Assembly: GCF_964340395.1 (NCBI RefSeq)
Contig: NC_135567.1
Location: 13,537,091-13,601,090 of the forward strand
Length of the DNA: 64,000 nucleotides
From: Glandiceps talaboti
Lineage: Eukaryota > Hemichordata > Enteropneusta > Spengelidae
Reading direction: 5' to 3'
Positions 40,571 through 52,312 of this stretch are shown here, one piece after another. Position numbers and translations under genes: made by a program. The notes under the pieces were generated by a model that saw only the letters and a list, made by a program, of their open reading frames with translations, ran no database searches and was not told the origin of the DNA. Positions within the stretch are counted from its first letter, which is position 1, and the number at the start of each line of letters is the position of its first letter.

Positions 40571-42390
40571 ATATGTATATAATGAAATGAACCAGTACAT
40601 CTATGAAACTGAGTAATCCCATTTTTCACATGAATATTTCAATACTTCAATAATCTGAAGAGAGTATCATCCCTCCCCTTCTTACCAATCATTTAGTGTT
40701 AATGTAGTTAGCATATTGAGATATCAGCACTGGCTCTAAATACATGTCCTATCAATTTATTTAATAACATACCCTTCAAGAGTCAAACATCATGTGGAGG
40801 AAGCTCAAAGCTATCCGTAACGTTATAACACAACAACACAAGTCAGATGCATCTTTAAAATATTTGTATTCTTATGGATATTCTTTGGCCTTCAACAGAA
40901 GTAAAATAACCTTTAAAGATTTTTAAGTTTTAACCAATCATTTCCTTTACTGCAGTTGAAGAAGCAAAATGAGAAAGAGAGAAAATCCACTGAAGAGTTT
41001 TAAGCACAGTTGCACTGATATGATGTCGGAGAAGAAACCATGGTGTGTGTAATTAAGAACCCATGAGTTCAGTCATTTATCCAAGACTTGAAATGGAAAA
41101 TCTAATCAAGAGCAATATGAAGAGCACAACTTTTGGAAAGAGATCACAGGACTATTAGTCTAGAAGAACATTGGAGGAACATTACTCCCTCCCTGTGGAT
41201 ATTCAGTCATCATAATGGATATAATTCTTAATTAGTAAATTAATTATTAAAAACTGGAATTTACTAATATTCAATTTTCAGCATTAGTAAATTTTACATA
41301 AGAATATAAAAGAAAATGTCAAATGTTGGCATATTTTTACAGAGTTTGCTGTTTTACTAATAAATTTTAAAACCCAGAGAAAACCCAGCAAATCTCTTGA
41401 TTTATCACACTAAAGTGACCGGTGGTTTATGGAACCTTCCCATATATATCATGGCATTTGGAGGATAGCCTTTTTGTGGAAAAAAAACCCAACCTCTCCC
41501 CTACCCCTCCAAATAAAATAAAATAAATACAGGATCCACCATACTAATAAATAATGATTGTCCCCTTATAGTTTTAACAACAACCACACTCAATGATTAC
41601 TTGACCCCATACTGCCCACACACAGGTATGCAAAATATACAACATAAATTGTTCCATTACACATATTTATACCACCAATCATACATATACTTCAAGTACA
41701 AAAACTTCACAAGTGCAAAAAACATACATTTTTCTGAACACCAGTCGTTCAGGTGCAAACGTCCATGCCTTCACATCGAAAATGCCATGTTATGTTATTG
41801 TTCCGAGTATAGAATTGCAGCTCACAATCTGGTGCAAATGATGGCAACAATGTTACATTTGTATGACGTAAAGGATCGCGCGGAAACAAAATTTAAACAC
41901 GAGGAGGGTGAATGGAAAAGACACGGTTATTTCGTGTCCATTTCCATGGTGACCCCAATACGCGTTCCGAGACAGCGGGATCACATACAATCGGCTCTGT
42001 AAGACGAACGCATGAAGTTATACCTTACCCAATCACATAGAAATTTAGTTTATTGTATTGGTATTACTATTTGGTATGTTTTTGTTTCGTGATAATTGAA
42101 AATATTTATGAAAAAGGCATTAATATTGTGTATTGTACGCTACTGATCACAGTGCGATCATTCTCGCGCCCATGCTATCAAATGTGCACGTTGAACTATA
42201 CATACCATGTTTCGCAATTTCTGTCGTCTTATTTAACAATCTAGACAATAAAACATATTCATGGTCATTTTGACAGTAATTATGTAAGATAAATATACTC
42301 ACCAAGATGAAAACAAATCCTAAAACGCTTAGTAAACGAGATGACGAGTTGGCGGCAGTCAACCAGAAGACACTTCTTATCTTGAGGGCG
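40571..42390. other. Interval without recognised genes
   Basis: No known exon or element. The open frame 41601-42002 (+) ('...VSISMVTPIRVPRQRD...') shows no family resemblance, and I do not call it. Confidence 0.35.
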
Positions 42391-42394
42391 TGCT

Positions 42395-42973
42395 ATACAT
42401 TCGCATCGTAACAATCACGTGATCACCCAGTCGACAGCGCAGGTTTGTAGCTCCATGATATAGTTGAGCTGACGGTGGCATTCGGCAAGTTAAAACGATT
42501 GTTTTAGTCGTTATTCTTGTGAAATAAAGCCTCATTGATGCTTCCCAAGTACGGCAAGTATTGAAAAATGACAACACAACGCATTTTATATGCTTTCAAT
42601 TATCAACGTCATGCATGTGCCGACGTCGGGAAAACGTTGACACACCGACCCAATATTCACACATTCATATCGTGACAATCACGTGAGCACCAAGTCGCAG
42701 GGTGTGTTGCATGGTTCAGCCAACGTTGGCCCGACGGTGGCATTCGGCAAGTTAACACGGTTGTTTTAGTCGTTATTCTTGTGAAATAAAGCCTCATTGA
42801 TGCTTCCCAAGTACGGCAAGTATTGAAAAATGACAACACAACACATTTTATATGCTTTCAATTATCAACGTCATGCACTGATGTGCCGACCTTCTGCCGA
42901 CGTCGGGAAAACGTTGACACACCGACCCAATTTTGCCGACGTCGGGCCGTCAGTGTGGTGTTATCTGGGACGT
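42395..42973. mobile_element. Duplicated element with palindromic GACGTCGG/ACGTTGG core (CCCAGATA family)
   Basis: Two direct copies of about 270 bp, 42398-42660 and 42665-42955, each containing 'gttttagtcgttattcttgt', 'gcttcccaagtacggcaagt' and 'gccgacgtcgggaaaacgtt'. The outer right end is the inverse of CCCAGATAACACCA, the same terminus as the 27260 element. It is non-coding. Confidence 0.7.
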
Positions 42974-44640
42974 GTTTACTTACCGTAAAGTCATGTTTAA
43001 TTGGTATGAAGAGCTATGTCCGAAACCCTGTTGTAAAGCGAAGGTGTCTCACACCAATGCACTTGTAAAGCGTTAGATATTCTCAATGGTTTCACTTGAA
43101 CAATTTCCAGCACCGATGGAACAAATTATGTCAAATATTTTGGTATCCAGGGTAGATTGTTTTGTATATATAGTAAACAGGAATGACAGGGCTAAAACCT
43201 TGTCAGAATTAATTCACGACCTAATTACCATTACAACATTTATCAAAGCAGGAGTGATCATGAATAATAGAGCAGTAATTATAGTCAGGCAACACAGAGG
43301 GCGTACTCATGTGACCCCAAGTCACATGTTACTTCACATTCTTGCTTGGTACTTCACAAACACATTTAACATAAAGTAATTTGTTAGTAATATATCATGT
43401 ATTGGGGGAGACGTGTCAACTAAGGATACAAGAATTGTAATATCATTTAATGTACAAGTTCATTAAAGTTGTTTATTCACACGTATAAGTTTACAGAAAA
43501 CACTTTTTGTAGTATATATACGTTGTCCAGACTGTTCATAAAACTATACACCTACCAGTCTGTGTTCATCCAGGCATCGGTTGACCTATCTACGTTTGTA
43601 GATTTCCTTTCTATACGTAGGATGATTCACTGCGCAGGTCATAAATTTGTATGGAATGACGTCATTGGGATCGTATAGTTTTTGATCATTCTGGCATCGG
43701 TTGTATAGCCATGCATCAAGTGATACCAAAATAAGCATGACACCAACGACTATTGTGTCTTTTGACTCGAGACAACCATAGTAAACAAGAACATAAATTG
43801 TGTTGCTATTTGACAACGTCATAATGTTTTGACTTCAAAGTTATTTTGTACTTTCTAAACATCCAAAATGGCAACTATGCTGTTCGATTGTTCGATATAT
43901 ATATGTTTTCTTCTCCCAGTTATGTTTTCAGTCCCCTTGATGGCTGAACCCTCTTATTGTTATCATTCACAATGTACAATGCTGGGGGGACAGGCTAGAC
44001 TAGCTGTAAGCTATTTCTTGACTCCCCATTTACCCTTCTCTCTTTAGTTTTCTGTTATCATTATTTTGTAATCATTCATACGCCTAGGTAAATAAACCAC
44101 TTGTATTGTTTGTGTATATAGTAAACAGGAATGGCATGGCTAGAACATTGTCTGAATAGGGAACTTGCAAACCCGCTATGTTGAATGTTGCATCATGGGA
44201 AATATGATAATAAATACTAATCAAATAGTATTGTAAACAATAATGTTACATTGTTTGTAACCACAAATGATCAATTCATAGGCACCCTGACCATTGTGGG
44301 AGGTTTATTTTATCGGTAGCTTCTGATTAGGTATTACGATAACCACAGATAATCCCATAGTCCATTGCGTCTGAGCATGCTCAGTCTGGATTGCAAGTTC
44401 CCTATTATAATATGTGCTCATTCATGCATCGAATGGCTTAGACAACAGTAACAGTTGTTAATGTTGGAAATTGTGGTTATCTTTATTTCTATATATATAT
44501 TTTTTCTTTCGCTGTACTTATTTTCCTATCTAATATTTTCTAAGTACATGTATTGCATAACAGGAACAGTTGTCACTTAAATTATTTTGCTAATTGTTGT
44601 ACTCTTGGTAATGAGGCTGAACTCGATTAGTTGCTAAATG
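42974..44640. other. Interval without recognised genes, with a dispersed duplication
   Basis: 'tatatagtaaacaggaatg' followed by 'ggctaaaacctt' and 'gtc.gaat' at 43168-43210 recurs at about 44116-44157. This is the sequence just downstream of the RAG1-like relic on the minus strand; I looked for the missing catalytic core here and found no recognisable exon. Confidence 0.4.
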
Positions 44641-44649
44641 CAACTATTT

Positions 44650-44775
44650 TTTAGTCTTTTTTTCTCTTTTCAATTTTGTACATTTCATAGAGCCACCCCT
44701 CCCTTGTCCCCACCAATTTTGATTTGGAGAGTATTGTGGGAAATGCTGTTGTTGTGCCATGTGAGTCGCGGGAGT
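44650..44775 (-). pseudogene. RAG1L: RAG1L exon with first catalytic aspartate motif
   Basis: The acceptor TTTATTTCAG precedes a 25-codon frame in the phase required by the upstream exon. It reads 'LPRLTWHNNSISHN' then 'LQIKIGGDKGG', with the Asp codon at 44706-44708. A small indel follows, so 'GSMK' (the family has GGGSFKM here) is in a different frame, and similarity ends about 44665. Confidence 0.8.
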
Positions 44776-45519
44776 CTGAAATAAAACCAAATGAGTAAAG
44801 GGAAATCTATGTGTTTTACCAGCAGGTCTTTGAAAATGAAAGTTATGTGAATATTCTAGTAGCAATGATACATACTTGTTATTTTCAGACAGGGGTTCTT
44901 CAACAACATCCATCAAATTACAGCTGACAAGTGGAGCTAGTCTGATTTCAGTTTTTTGTTTTCCTTGTGTTGTCTTGACGTTGAACACAAAAGGGAGGTT
45001 CTCTGTATAAAGAGACGGTACTACTGAATTTAATTCCCTTCTATCTGCAGCCTCAGACCTCAAACTTAACTTCCATCTCCTCATCCATCTGTCATATTAA
45101 AGAAAAAATATTGCATGGGTGTATTTTATGATATGAATAGTGTTTTTATCTCTAGAATGAAACTAAGTTAGAATTAATGCAATACAATAGAAGAGTTATG
45201 TAAACAGTTCTATACATACTGCTTCAGTTTTCGGAACTGGTACCAAGTCAGTTGCATATCTACTTTCAAGCTTAGCCCATCTCCCTCCTTCATGTGTGGT
45301 ACAAGGCCTAGATTGCTGAGAACAGCTGCTCTCTCTTTCTTCGTTAAAAGAGTTTTCATTTCATGAGCTAGCTGCTCTTGCACTCCAGGCCCTGTACCAC
45401 TCAGTTGCTCTCTGAGCTTCTTGACTTGATGACACCGCGATTTGTTCTTGTTCTGAGACTCGCCTCTGCACTGTCCTTACGAGGACGACTCGCATATTGT
45501 ACATGTATTGGCTATGCAA

Positions 45520-45523
<4 letters not shown>

Positions 45524-45613
<90 letters not shown>
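45524..45613. repeat. (GA)n microsatellite in a RAG1L intron
   Basis: 90 bp of GA dinucleotide just upstream (in minus orientation) of the acceptor at 45471, supplying a CT-rich polypyrimidine tract for that exon. Confidence 0.95.
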
Positions 45614-45617
<4 letters not shown>

Positions 45618-46530
45618 ATGATTCTTAAAACTGAAGTCACAAAACTGGAGTGAAATTAAAAAAATTAATACAATAAATCATAAATATCAACTGGAAACTG
45701 AAAAGGCTGAATAGTATATAACAAACAATTTAATAAAACTACAGTCCCATACCATTTATAGATTTTTTATTTTTTTTTTTATTTTTTTTTTATTTCATAA
45801 CCAAAAAGAAAGAACAATTACAAATACCATTTATAGATTTAACATTGTACAATAGGCATTTATAATTATTACACATAACTATTGTGTGTAAGTGTGAAAG
45901 TCTAAAATTTAAAATACTTACAGGACCACCAGTCTTGAAACGTAGAGGTATGCCTGTCCTACTATTAGGTGTACCCTCCATTTTTCACGCAGACACTTTG
46001 TTGCGAGCTCTTCAAAGCCAGGTAAGCCAGAAAGTGTGACCTCTGACCTTAGGAGAATATTCATTGCCTTCTCATTCTCATTTACTGCTGTAGGTTTTGT
46101 TATTTGTGACGTGGAAGTATGTTGATGATTCTTCAGTGACATTATCTTGACATAGGGTGCACGTCATCACCTTCTCTTCCAAACATGTTACAAATGGAAT
46201 GGCAACTTTGATAATGCATGTGAGGGAATTTATAACATATCTACAAATGGGGCATGTCACAGCTGTTGTTGCTGCCAGTACCCATTCAGGGAGTCACTCT
46301 CCACAAAATATGTGGCCACAAACAATCTGGATAGGCCCATCTAAAACTTCTTTGCAAATAGGGCATACAAATTCAAAAGAAATGTTATCAAAAAAATTGT
46401 CTGGGTGGAGGTTCATCTCAGTACAACCTGGGGGAAGAAAACTGTTTGTCTTTTTAGAATCAATTATATTGATGAGGTCTTCAATCAGAGGTGATGGAGT
46501 TGTGAGTAGTGGAGTTGGGGTTTCTTTGAT

Positions 46531-46571
<41 letters not shown>
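46531..46571. repeat. (TGA)13 / poly-serine trinucleotide tract in RAG1L
   Basis: 41-bp pure TGA array. In the RAG1L frame it encodes 13 serines just upstream of 'IKETPTPLLTTPSP'. It keeps frame, so it could be tolerated in a linker. Confidence 0.9.
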
Positions 46572-46635
46572 CACTGGTAGATATGCTGATGTGGATGGTG
46601 GTAGTACTAGTCTGGTTGGTGTGGCATTAACTTTA

Positions 46636-47013
46636 TATTGGTTGGTTGACTTTCGGGTTTTTTTGTGGTCTTCCACCTTTTTTGTGGACACGCAAGTCTT
46701 TACAAATCTCACAGTCACCAGTTCTAGAATGTCTTGACCATTCATAAAAACTTTCATTGACAATGTAAGATTTTCCATGCAATAATGTATCCTTTCCATG
46801 TACAAGTTTCCTCTTACATTTTTCACAAAATATAGACGGATGCACACCTTCTATGTCAGTAGCAACATTTAACTTAAACACATTCAGAATGTCACCTGAA
46901 TAATCCCTAACGTAATACTCACGACACTTTTTGCTATTTAAATTAGCAAAACAAAACCTGCAATGCAAATTAATAGCACTTGTATGGAAGTCTAATCCCC
47001 AGGGTGTTGACAT
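46636..47013 (-). pseudogene. RAG1L: RAG1L N-terminal zinc-binding exon
   Basis: 'MSTPWGLDFHTSAINLHCRF' opens at ATG 47013 (context aaaATGt). Likely metal ligands by position: C18, C21, H58, C63, C66, H72 or H79, H95, C101 and C104. The segment ends in 'HKKGGRPQKNPK', similar to the basic linker after this domain in vertebrate RAG1. The frame then meets TAA at 46633-46635. A short intron from here to about 46590 could bypass the two TAAs, but no good donor is visible. Confidence 0.8.
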
Positions 47014-47112
47014 TTTGAAATGGCTGCTCACAAAGGAGCCGGTCGACCGGTATAATGGCAGTTGTAAATTTCGATTGGAGAAATGATTTTGAAATTTACT
47101 AATTTGTAGCAA

Positions 47113-48447
47113 TTTTTGAACGGTATGCCCGGGGCTCCCATGTCATGCCCGTACTCGCGATCACAATACTATCACACAATAAACAAACACAGAAAACTAT
47201 TTTCTTTTCCATCAAAACTCAAAAAATATTTGGTTTCTCCGACCATTCGGGCTGACCATCCAACCAGGAAGTATGTAATACATGTTGACACAAGGGATGG
47301 CCAATGAACAAAAGAATAAAACATAACAATTTCATTAATCAAACCATAAATAATGCATATCATAATATTATCACACATTTCCAAGCACAGAGCACAGTCA
47401 TTCATACAAATTATGTTGATAGAGGGCGTGATCACCTTGTATTGTAGATGTCTAGTAAAATGCCTTTGTGGTGTTCATTTGATGTCTGTATGGTGGCATG
47501 TGTAGTTCGTATCACTAGGACTAAATGTAGCAAAGAAACTTTACTCATTCAATCTGACTATCTTGAAGACAAATGTACCATGGCTAGTTTCTTATTGGTT
47601 TCAGCGTGGTTGTCAACGTACAGCAGACGTGCAAAATAGTGTGATAATTATGAGCTAGAGTTCGTCTACCTCATAGAAAACTGGGATACAAAGTACAAAT
47701 GACGTCATGTGTTTATTGTACAATGAGATCGAAGTACCTACAGCAGGTATCAAATGACGTCGTTTGGGCAACCATGCATGTAAACTGAGGAGTGGTTGGT
47801 TTGGTTTATTTTTGGTGGGGGGGGGGGTTAGGTAAGGGTTCCAGAGTAAACTAGCGGTACAGCGGAGGAACACCGTGGTACGCCTACACACAGAAACAAA
47901 TCAGAGAGTTACGTTCCGTAATTCCAACAATCGGTTACGGAACGGTGTGTACTGCCGACGTAACTCTCTACACTGAGTAACTCAGAAGAGTGTATTTTTG
48001 AAGAATAAAAAATTGGTATACCGTTGGACCACAGAAACAAGTAACAGCGAAATTACACAAGAGTTACGGTTGTGGGGAATTTTCGTGTGTACCTGATTCG
48101 CTGTCTCAGATAACGTGACAATGTAGGCCCTTAAATCACCAACATTCCTACACTGCCTGTAGCCAATTGTAAACCAATGAGACTTGGACAGGGGTTGACA
48201 GGCATATATTTGTATATACAAGATGTCATGCTAAATGTTGTAAGTACAATCATGACGTTAGTGCGTGATAAAACCTCTAATTTATAACATTGGAAGGTAC
48301 GCCTCTTAAATAGTTAATACGAACCAGTTTAAACAAGTTGCCGTCACGACATACACACCAGATCAGTCTGGCTTCCCTGTGTACCATGATGTCATGCCAG
48401 TGCCACTCATGAACTTGAATATATCGCGATATTGATGGTAAAGCATC
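47113..48447. other. Interval between RAG1L and the NACHT gene
   Basis: No exon or terminal inverted repeat of a RAG-type element is evident. A nested inverted repeat lies at 47904-47975 ('agagagttacgttccgtaa' against 'ttacggaac' and 'cgtaactctct'). A G-run lies at 47817-47828. The last few hundred bases should contain the promoter of the DED-NACHT gene, but I see no TATA box I would defend. Confidence 0.4.
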
Positions 48448-51400
48448 ATGGCTGTCACTGACTCGGCACTCTCATGGCTGGCGATACTGTTCAACGACCT
48501 AGCGAGCCAACTAAAGACATCTGAAGTTTGTCGAATGAAATCTATGTTGGTGACATCTGGGAAAATCACTCCCAATGAGTCAGAACGTGTTTCTAATGCT
48601 TTCGACCTATTTAGTCTCCTACAAGATAGAGCGCACATCTCAGAAAACAACCTTAACCTTTTAGTTGAGGTATTCGAAAAGATAGGGCGAAAGAATTTAT
48701 GTGGCATCATCGACAAGTCGAAGAGGGAGGCCGGACACGCCATTAGTTCAGGTACGTGATAAGGTGGTTGTAAAGTTAATAAATAATCAACATATCTATT
48801 TTTATATGTGAACTGTTCTACTTAGTATGTTGTTGATCGTATCTATAGTAACGGGAATCAAACAAAGGCCGTTCAAGTGTTTTTGTCTAGCATTGATTTC
48901 CGGCGTGTTTTTACGCTGTGTATAATGCGAATACCTGTTTGTTTGTATGACTGGCTAGTTAATTGGTTGTTTAGTTATACAAATGTATGTGCATAAAAAC
49001 TGAGGTTTGCTTAAATAAAAAGAGGTCACGATGAACGTTTCGTTGTCAAAATTCTTCACAATCTACATAATGTGTTGTTCTACCATGGATGTATTAGTGA
49101 GAAGGATATCGCACGTTCCTTTGACGTATTGTTTCCGTGATCCTTGCCGACGTTAATACTTCCGGGGATTTGGCAGGCTTTCCGTAACAAGATTAACGTG
49201 ATAACTTATTCATAGGAGCTCATCGGGTTATCATCGGCAATTTCCGTCATTCTTCCGTACGTAAATGGCGTTCAAAATGGCATACACACACAGTCGCTTG
49301 TAAACTGTTATTCCTTTCCTAAATGGTTAATGGTTTTATTCTTGTCTATGACGGTCCTAATACAGAACAATGACGTTATTATAGGGATTGGTGATGATAT
49401 TATAAAATCGGTAGCGATGTCAAGTACGTGTTGTGTGTACTGTACAGTGTATGTATGACATCGCTACCGATTTTATAAGAATATAGCCAACCCCTATATA
49501 ATAACGTCATTGTTCTGTATTAGGACCGTCATAGACAAGAATAAAACCATTAACCATTTAGGAAAGGAATAACAATTTACAAGCGACTGTGTACATACAC
49601 GAAGATGCTGATACATCCATCCACTAATACATCCATGGTTCTACTAACATACCTCGTAGTACCGGCAATCCTATCTTCCATAAAAGTCGCGTCAAACACC
49701 GCCATCTGTGGCCACATTACCAGAGTAATTTGACTACTGAGTATAATTGTATTTTCAATGTGTAGACAACTACAAGTTGAGTTCAAATGATAAGGTAAAT
49801 TGCACCTCAAACGTTTAAATTTGGCGAATGGCAATTTAACATTCGTCATGCATTACATTGGGATATATAGGTTGTTACATTTATAGAAGTGTATAGTATA
49901 ACCTGATAAATGAAGGTGAGAGACATCAACACGACACAAATCAAAATGTCATATAAAACATCTTCCTTATTGTTGGATTTAAACTCTAGATGTCTGTTAC
50001 GTTGGGAGAATTCATCAAAATCTATGTAAAGGATCATTCTGCGAGATTATACTATAAATTCCTTGTGCTGCATTTCACTTGTAAATGTCGCCCTCTATGG
50101 CTACTTTACAAAAATATATTTTATTCTGTATATTCTTTATTCTTTAGGTGATGAAGCTGCAAAGAAATGCAAAGAATTGTTGAAGTCCCATTATAAAGAT
50201 AAAATGACGTACATCGATCCAGTACCCTGGTATGAACATGGTTTTCAATTACCTTTACTTGATGTATATACACAGTTAGAATTAGTCCAAAGAAGTAGAG
50301 AGGGCTATGAATACAAGAGTGTAGATTTTCGACAAGAGTTGACACCGACAGAGCAAAATCGCAGAGTTTTAGTTGAGGGGGAGCCTGGGATCGGCAAGAG
50401 CACATTCTGTAGAAAGATGGCGCTAGATTGGGCCATGAACACAGAACCAATGTTAGGAAAATATGAATTGTTAATTCTTTTAGAGTTAAGACAAATGGTA
50501 GATAGTACAGACATAGTTAAAGCTATATTTGATCAATTACTACCTGAAGACTCAGGAGTCAATGAAACAGATCTTCGTAATTATATTCGTGACAATCAAG
50601 ACAATATTTTGATTGTATTGGATGGAGCTGACGAGCTTAAACAATCTCTGAAAGGCGAAATTATAAGTTTGATGAATAAGAAGAAATTGTCAACCTCGAC
50701 TGTAATTATATCATCTAGAAGCACAGAGGTAAACACCTTCGTGAAATGTGTAAACAAGCATTTCATTTTAAAGGGATTTAGTAAGGAGAACATAAGTGAA
50801 TACATAATGAAATATGTTAGTGCAGATAGGAATAAGGCACTGCCTGTTGATATGGAAGAAGCCCGTGGAATTACTACCAAAATGAACGAAAATGAAAACA
50901 TAGCTGCACTCGCGATTAATCCACTAAACGTCGTTTTACTCTGCCTTCTCTGGAAAGACAACAAAGGTAAGCTGCCGAGTAAGTTATCTGATTTATTTTC
51001 TCAATTAGTAATGAGTATATTACGACGATACTGTGAAAAACAAAGCTTACCTGTACCTGAAGGCAATGAAATACCACGAAATTATAGGGAGGAAATGTTA
51101 AAGCTAGGTAAAATGTCGTATGATGGTTTAGATACCGACAAATTTAGGTTTTCTACGGTAGATTTTGAAACGTACCAAATAGCTACGGCAAGCGCTTTAT
51201 TTAGATTAGGATTGATAACTCAGGAATACAGCAGTGCTAGACTACAACCTGGTAAATACTGGGTGTTTGTACATAAGTCATTCCAGGAATATATGGCAGC
51301 TTACTATCTGGTACAAACTAATCAAGTAAACGACAGACAGTTTCTTCGTGCGTTTATTCGTAATAGAAAATTCACAAATACCTGTCTGTTGGTCGCCGGA

Positions 51401-52312
51401 CTCCTTGATAAGGATGGAGACGTGTTATTCAGTATATTTGCTGAAGTTCTTAACGATATTAAATATAGTGACTGCCAGGCGTTTGAGGAGTTAAGTCATC
51501 TAGCCCTTAGTTGCCTACACGAATCTGGATATCCTAAATTATTTGTCCTTACAATTGCAAGTAGCATAATTCATAATAATAAAATCTGCATAGGTTACTA
51601 TTTGTCCATCGTCAGTAATGCCTGTACTTCAGGTTTAAGCCATATGGTTAGATACTGTAATCAAAACGCTGATACGAATAGTAAATTAAGATTGCGTTAT
51701 CTTCGCCTTTACGAAGTTAAAGTTCCAAAACAGACACTAACAGTCTTAGCACAAGGACAGTATTTACAAATACTGCGTGTGAAGGTTTCAGATGATTCAC
51801 ATAATGAACTGACCGCTGTCATTGAAGCAAATCCTATAAAACATTTATATATAAATATTGTATCACAGAAGGATATGTTCAGTATCATGACGTTCATTGC
51901 AAATGTTATGCAAAAACTAAACAGTCCCATTACCTTCCAAACTTCACTGTATAATACTGGTAACCAGTCTGATATTACTGAATATCGTAGAAATACTCAT
52001 AAGTATCATTCTTTATTTCATCTCAATGAAACTCTGCAACGTTTAATCGTACACGGCTATCGTGGGAGTGAAATATTTTTCACCAGCATCGGAGAACATA
52101 TCGCTAGACAAAACTCTTTAAGGTATCTGAATATCAGATTCTATGCCAACGTTTTATTAGCTGAAAGAAGGAGAGTACTTACTAAAATACTACGACAGAA
52201 TAATAGTCACTGGGACAAGATCATCACCAGACTAACAAATGAACTCTTTGAGAAGAGTTGTCCAAGAATACAAAAGGCGGGATTTCATTTAAATGTTTGG
52301 GAACGCAAATAA
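48448..52312 (+). CDS. DED-NACHT innate immune receptor (NLR-like)
   Basis: Two exons: 48448-48751 and 50148-52312, phase 1 joint, about 822 residues. ATG 48448 has a good context (catcATGG). Exon 1 is one death-effector domain (residues about 5-95: hydrophobic heptads, 'FDLFSLLQDR', 'LLVEVFEKIGRKNL'). Exon 2 starts with a linker, then NACHT: Walker A 'GEPGIGKST', Walker B 'ILIVLDGADEL', sensor-like 'VIISSRS', 'INPLNVVLLCLLW' and winged-helix 'FVHKSFQEYMAAYY'. The C-terminal 250 residues contain weak LRR-like pieces ('LRYLRLYEVKVP', 'LQRLIVHGY', 'LRYLNIRFY'), not regular repeats. Such proteins are cytosolic NTP-driven sensors whose DED would recruit caspase or FADD-type adaptors; expanded families are known in lancelets, acorn worms and other invertebrates. 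Frame intact; AATAAA overlaps the stop and another lies at 52542. Confidence 0.88.
49280..49602. repeat. Long fold-back (~132-bp arms) in the intron of the NACHT gene
   Basis: Left arm 49291-49422 and right arm 49456-49590 are inverted copies with only a few mismatches and small indels, loop about 33 bases. Transcription of the host gene would put a 130-bp hairpin in its pre-mRNA. No coding content. Confidence 0.92.

Larger units (their letters stand above)
44650..47013 (-). pseudogene. RAG1L: RAG1-like (RAG1L) gene relic: zinc-binding region, RING, and start of catalytic core
   Basis: Minus strand. 47013-46636: 'INLHCRFC...VFKLNVATDIEGVHP..FC..C...H...EW..H....CEIC', the cysteine/histidine layout of the RAG1 zinc-binding dimerisation region. 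About 46495-46180: 'DLINIIDSKKTNSFLPPG', 'MNLHPDNFF', then a RING 'FVCPICKEVLDGP...CGHIFCGE' with TGA (46294-46296) at the next zinc ligand, then 'CPICRY' and a further 'MTCTLC'. Exon ending 45922 ('PLRFKTGGP'), exon 45470-45220 ('QLTWYQFRKLK'), exon 45088-44876 ('WKLSLRSEAADRRELN...ENLPFVFN') and an exon from 44775 ('LTWHNNSIS...LQIKIGGDKGG'). Splice phases join exactly across the last four. IKIGGDKGG matches the first catalytic Asp motif of invertebrate RAG1-like transposases. Two TAA stops near 46630, the RING stop, a frameshift near 45985 and one right after GGDKGG make it a pseudogene. No later core and no RAG2-like kelch frame are seen. Confidence 0.82.

Noticed and set aside
41601-42002. 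133-codon plus-strand frame as a gene
   Set aside because: No recognisable domain, no splice logic, composition like neighbouring non-coding sequence.
42147-42362. Possible membrane-anchor exon on the minus strand ('LLSVLGFVFIL' followed by a GTGAGT donor)
   Set aside because: No ATG in frame and no downstream partner exon; hydrophobicity alone is not enough.
42974-44640. RAG1L catalytic-core continuation or RAG2-like kelch gene
   Set aside because: Looked on both strands for DDE-core exons or kelch repeats; none recognised. Only a dispersed duplication is visible.
46485-46847. Poly-histidine frame overlapping RAG1L
   Set aside because: It is the wrong frame of the (TGA)13 tract; the RAG1L frame reads poly-serine there and continues into the RING.
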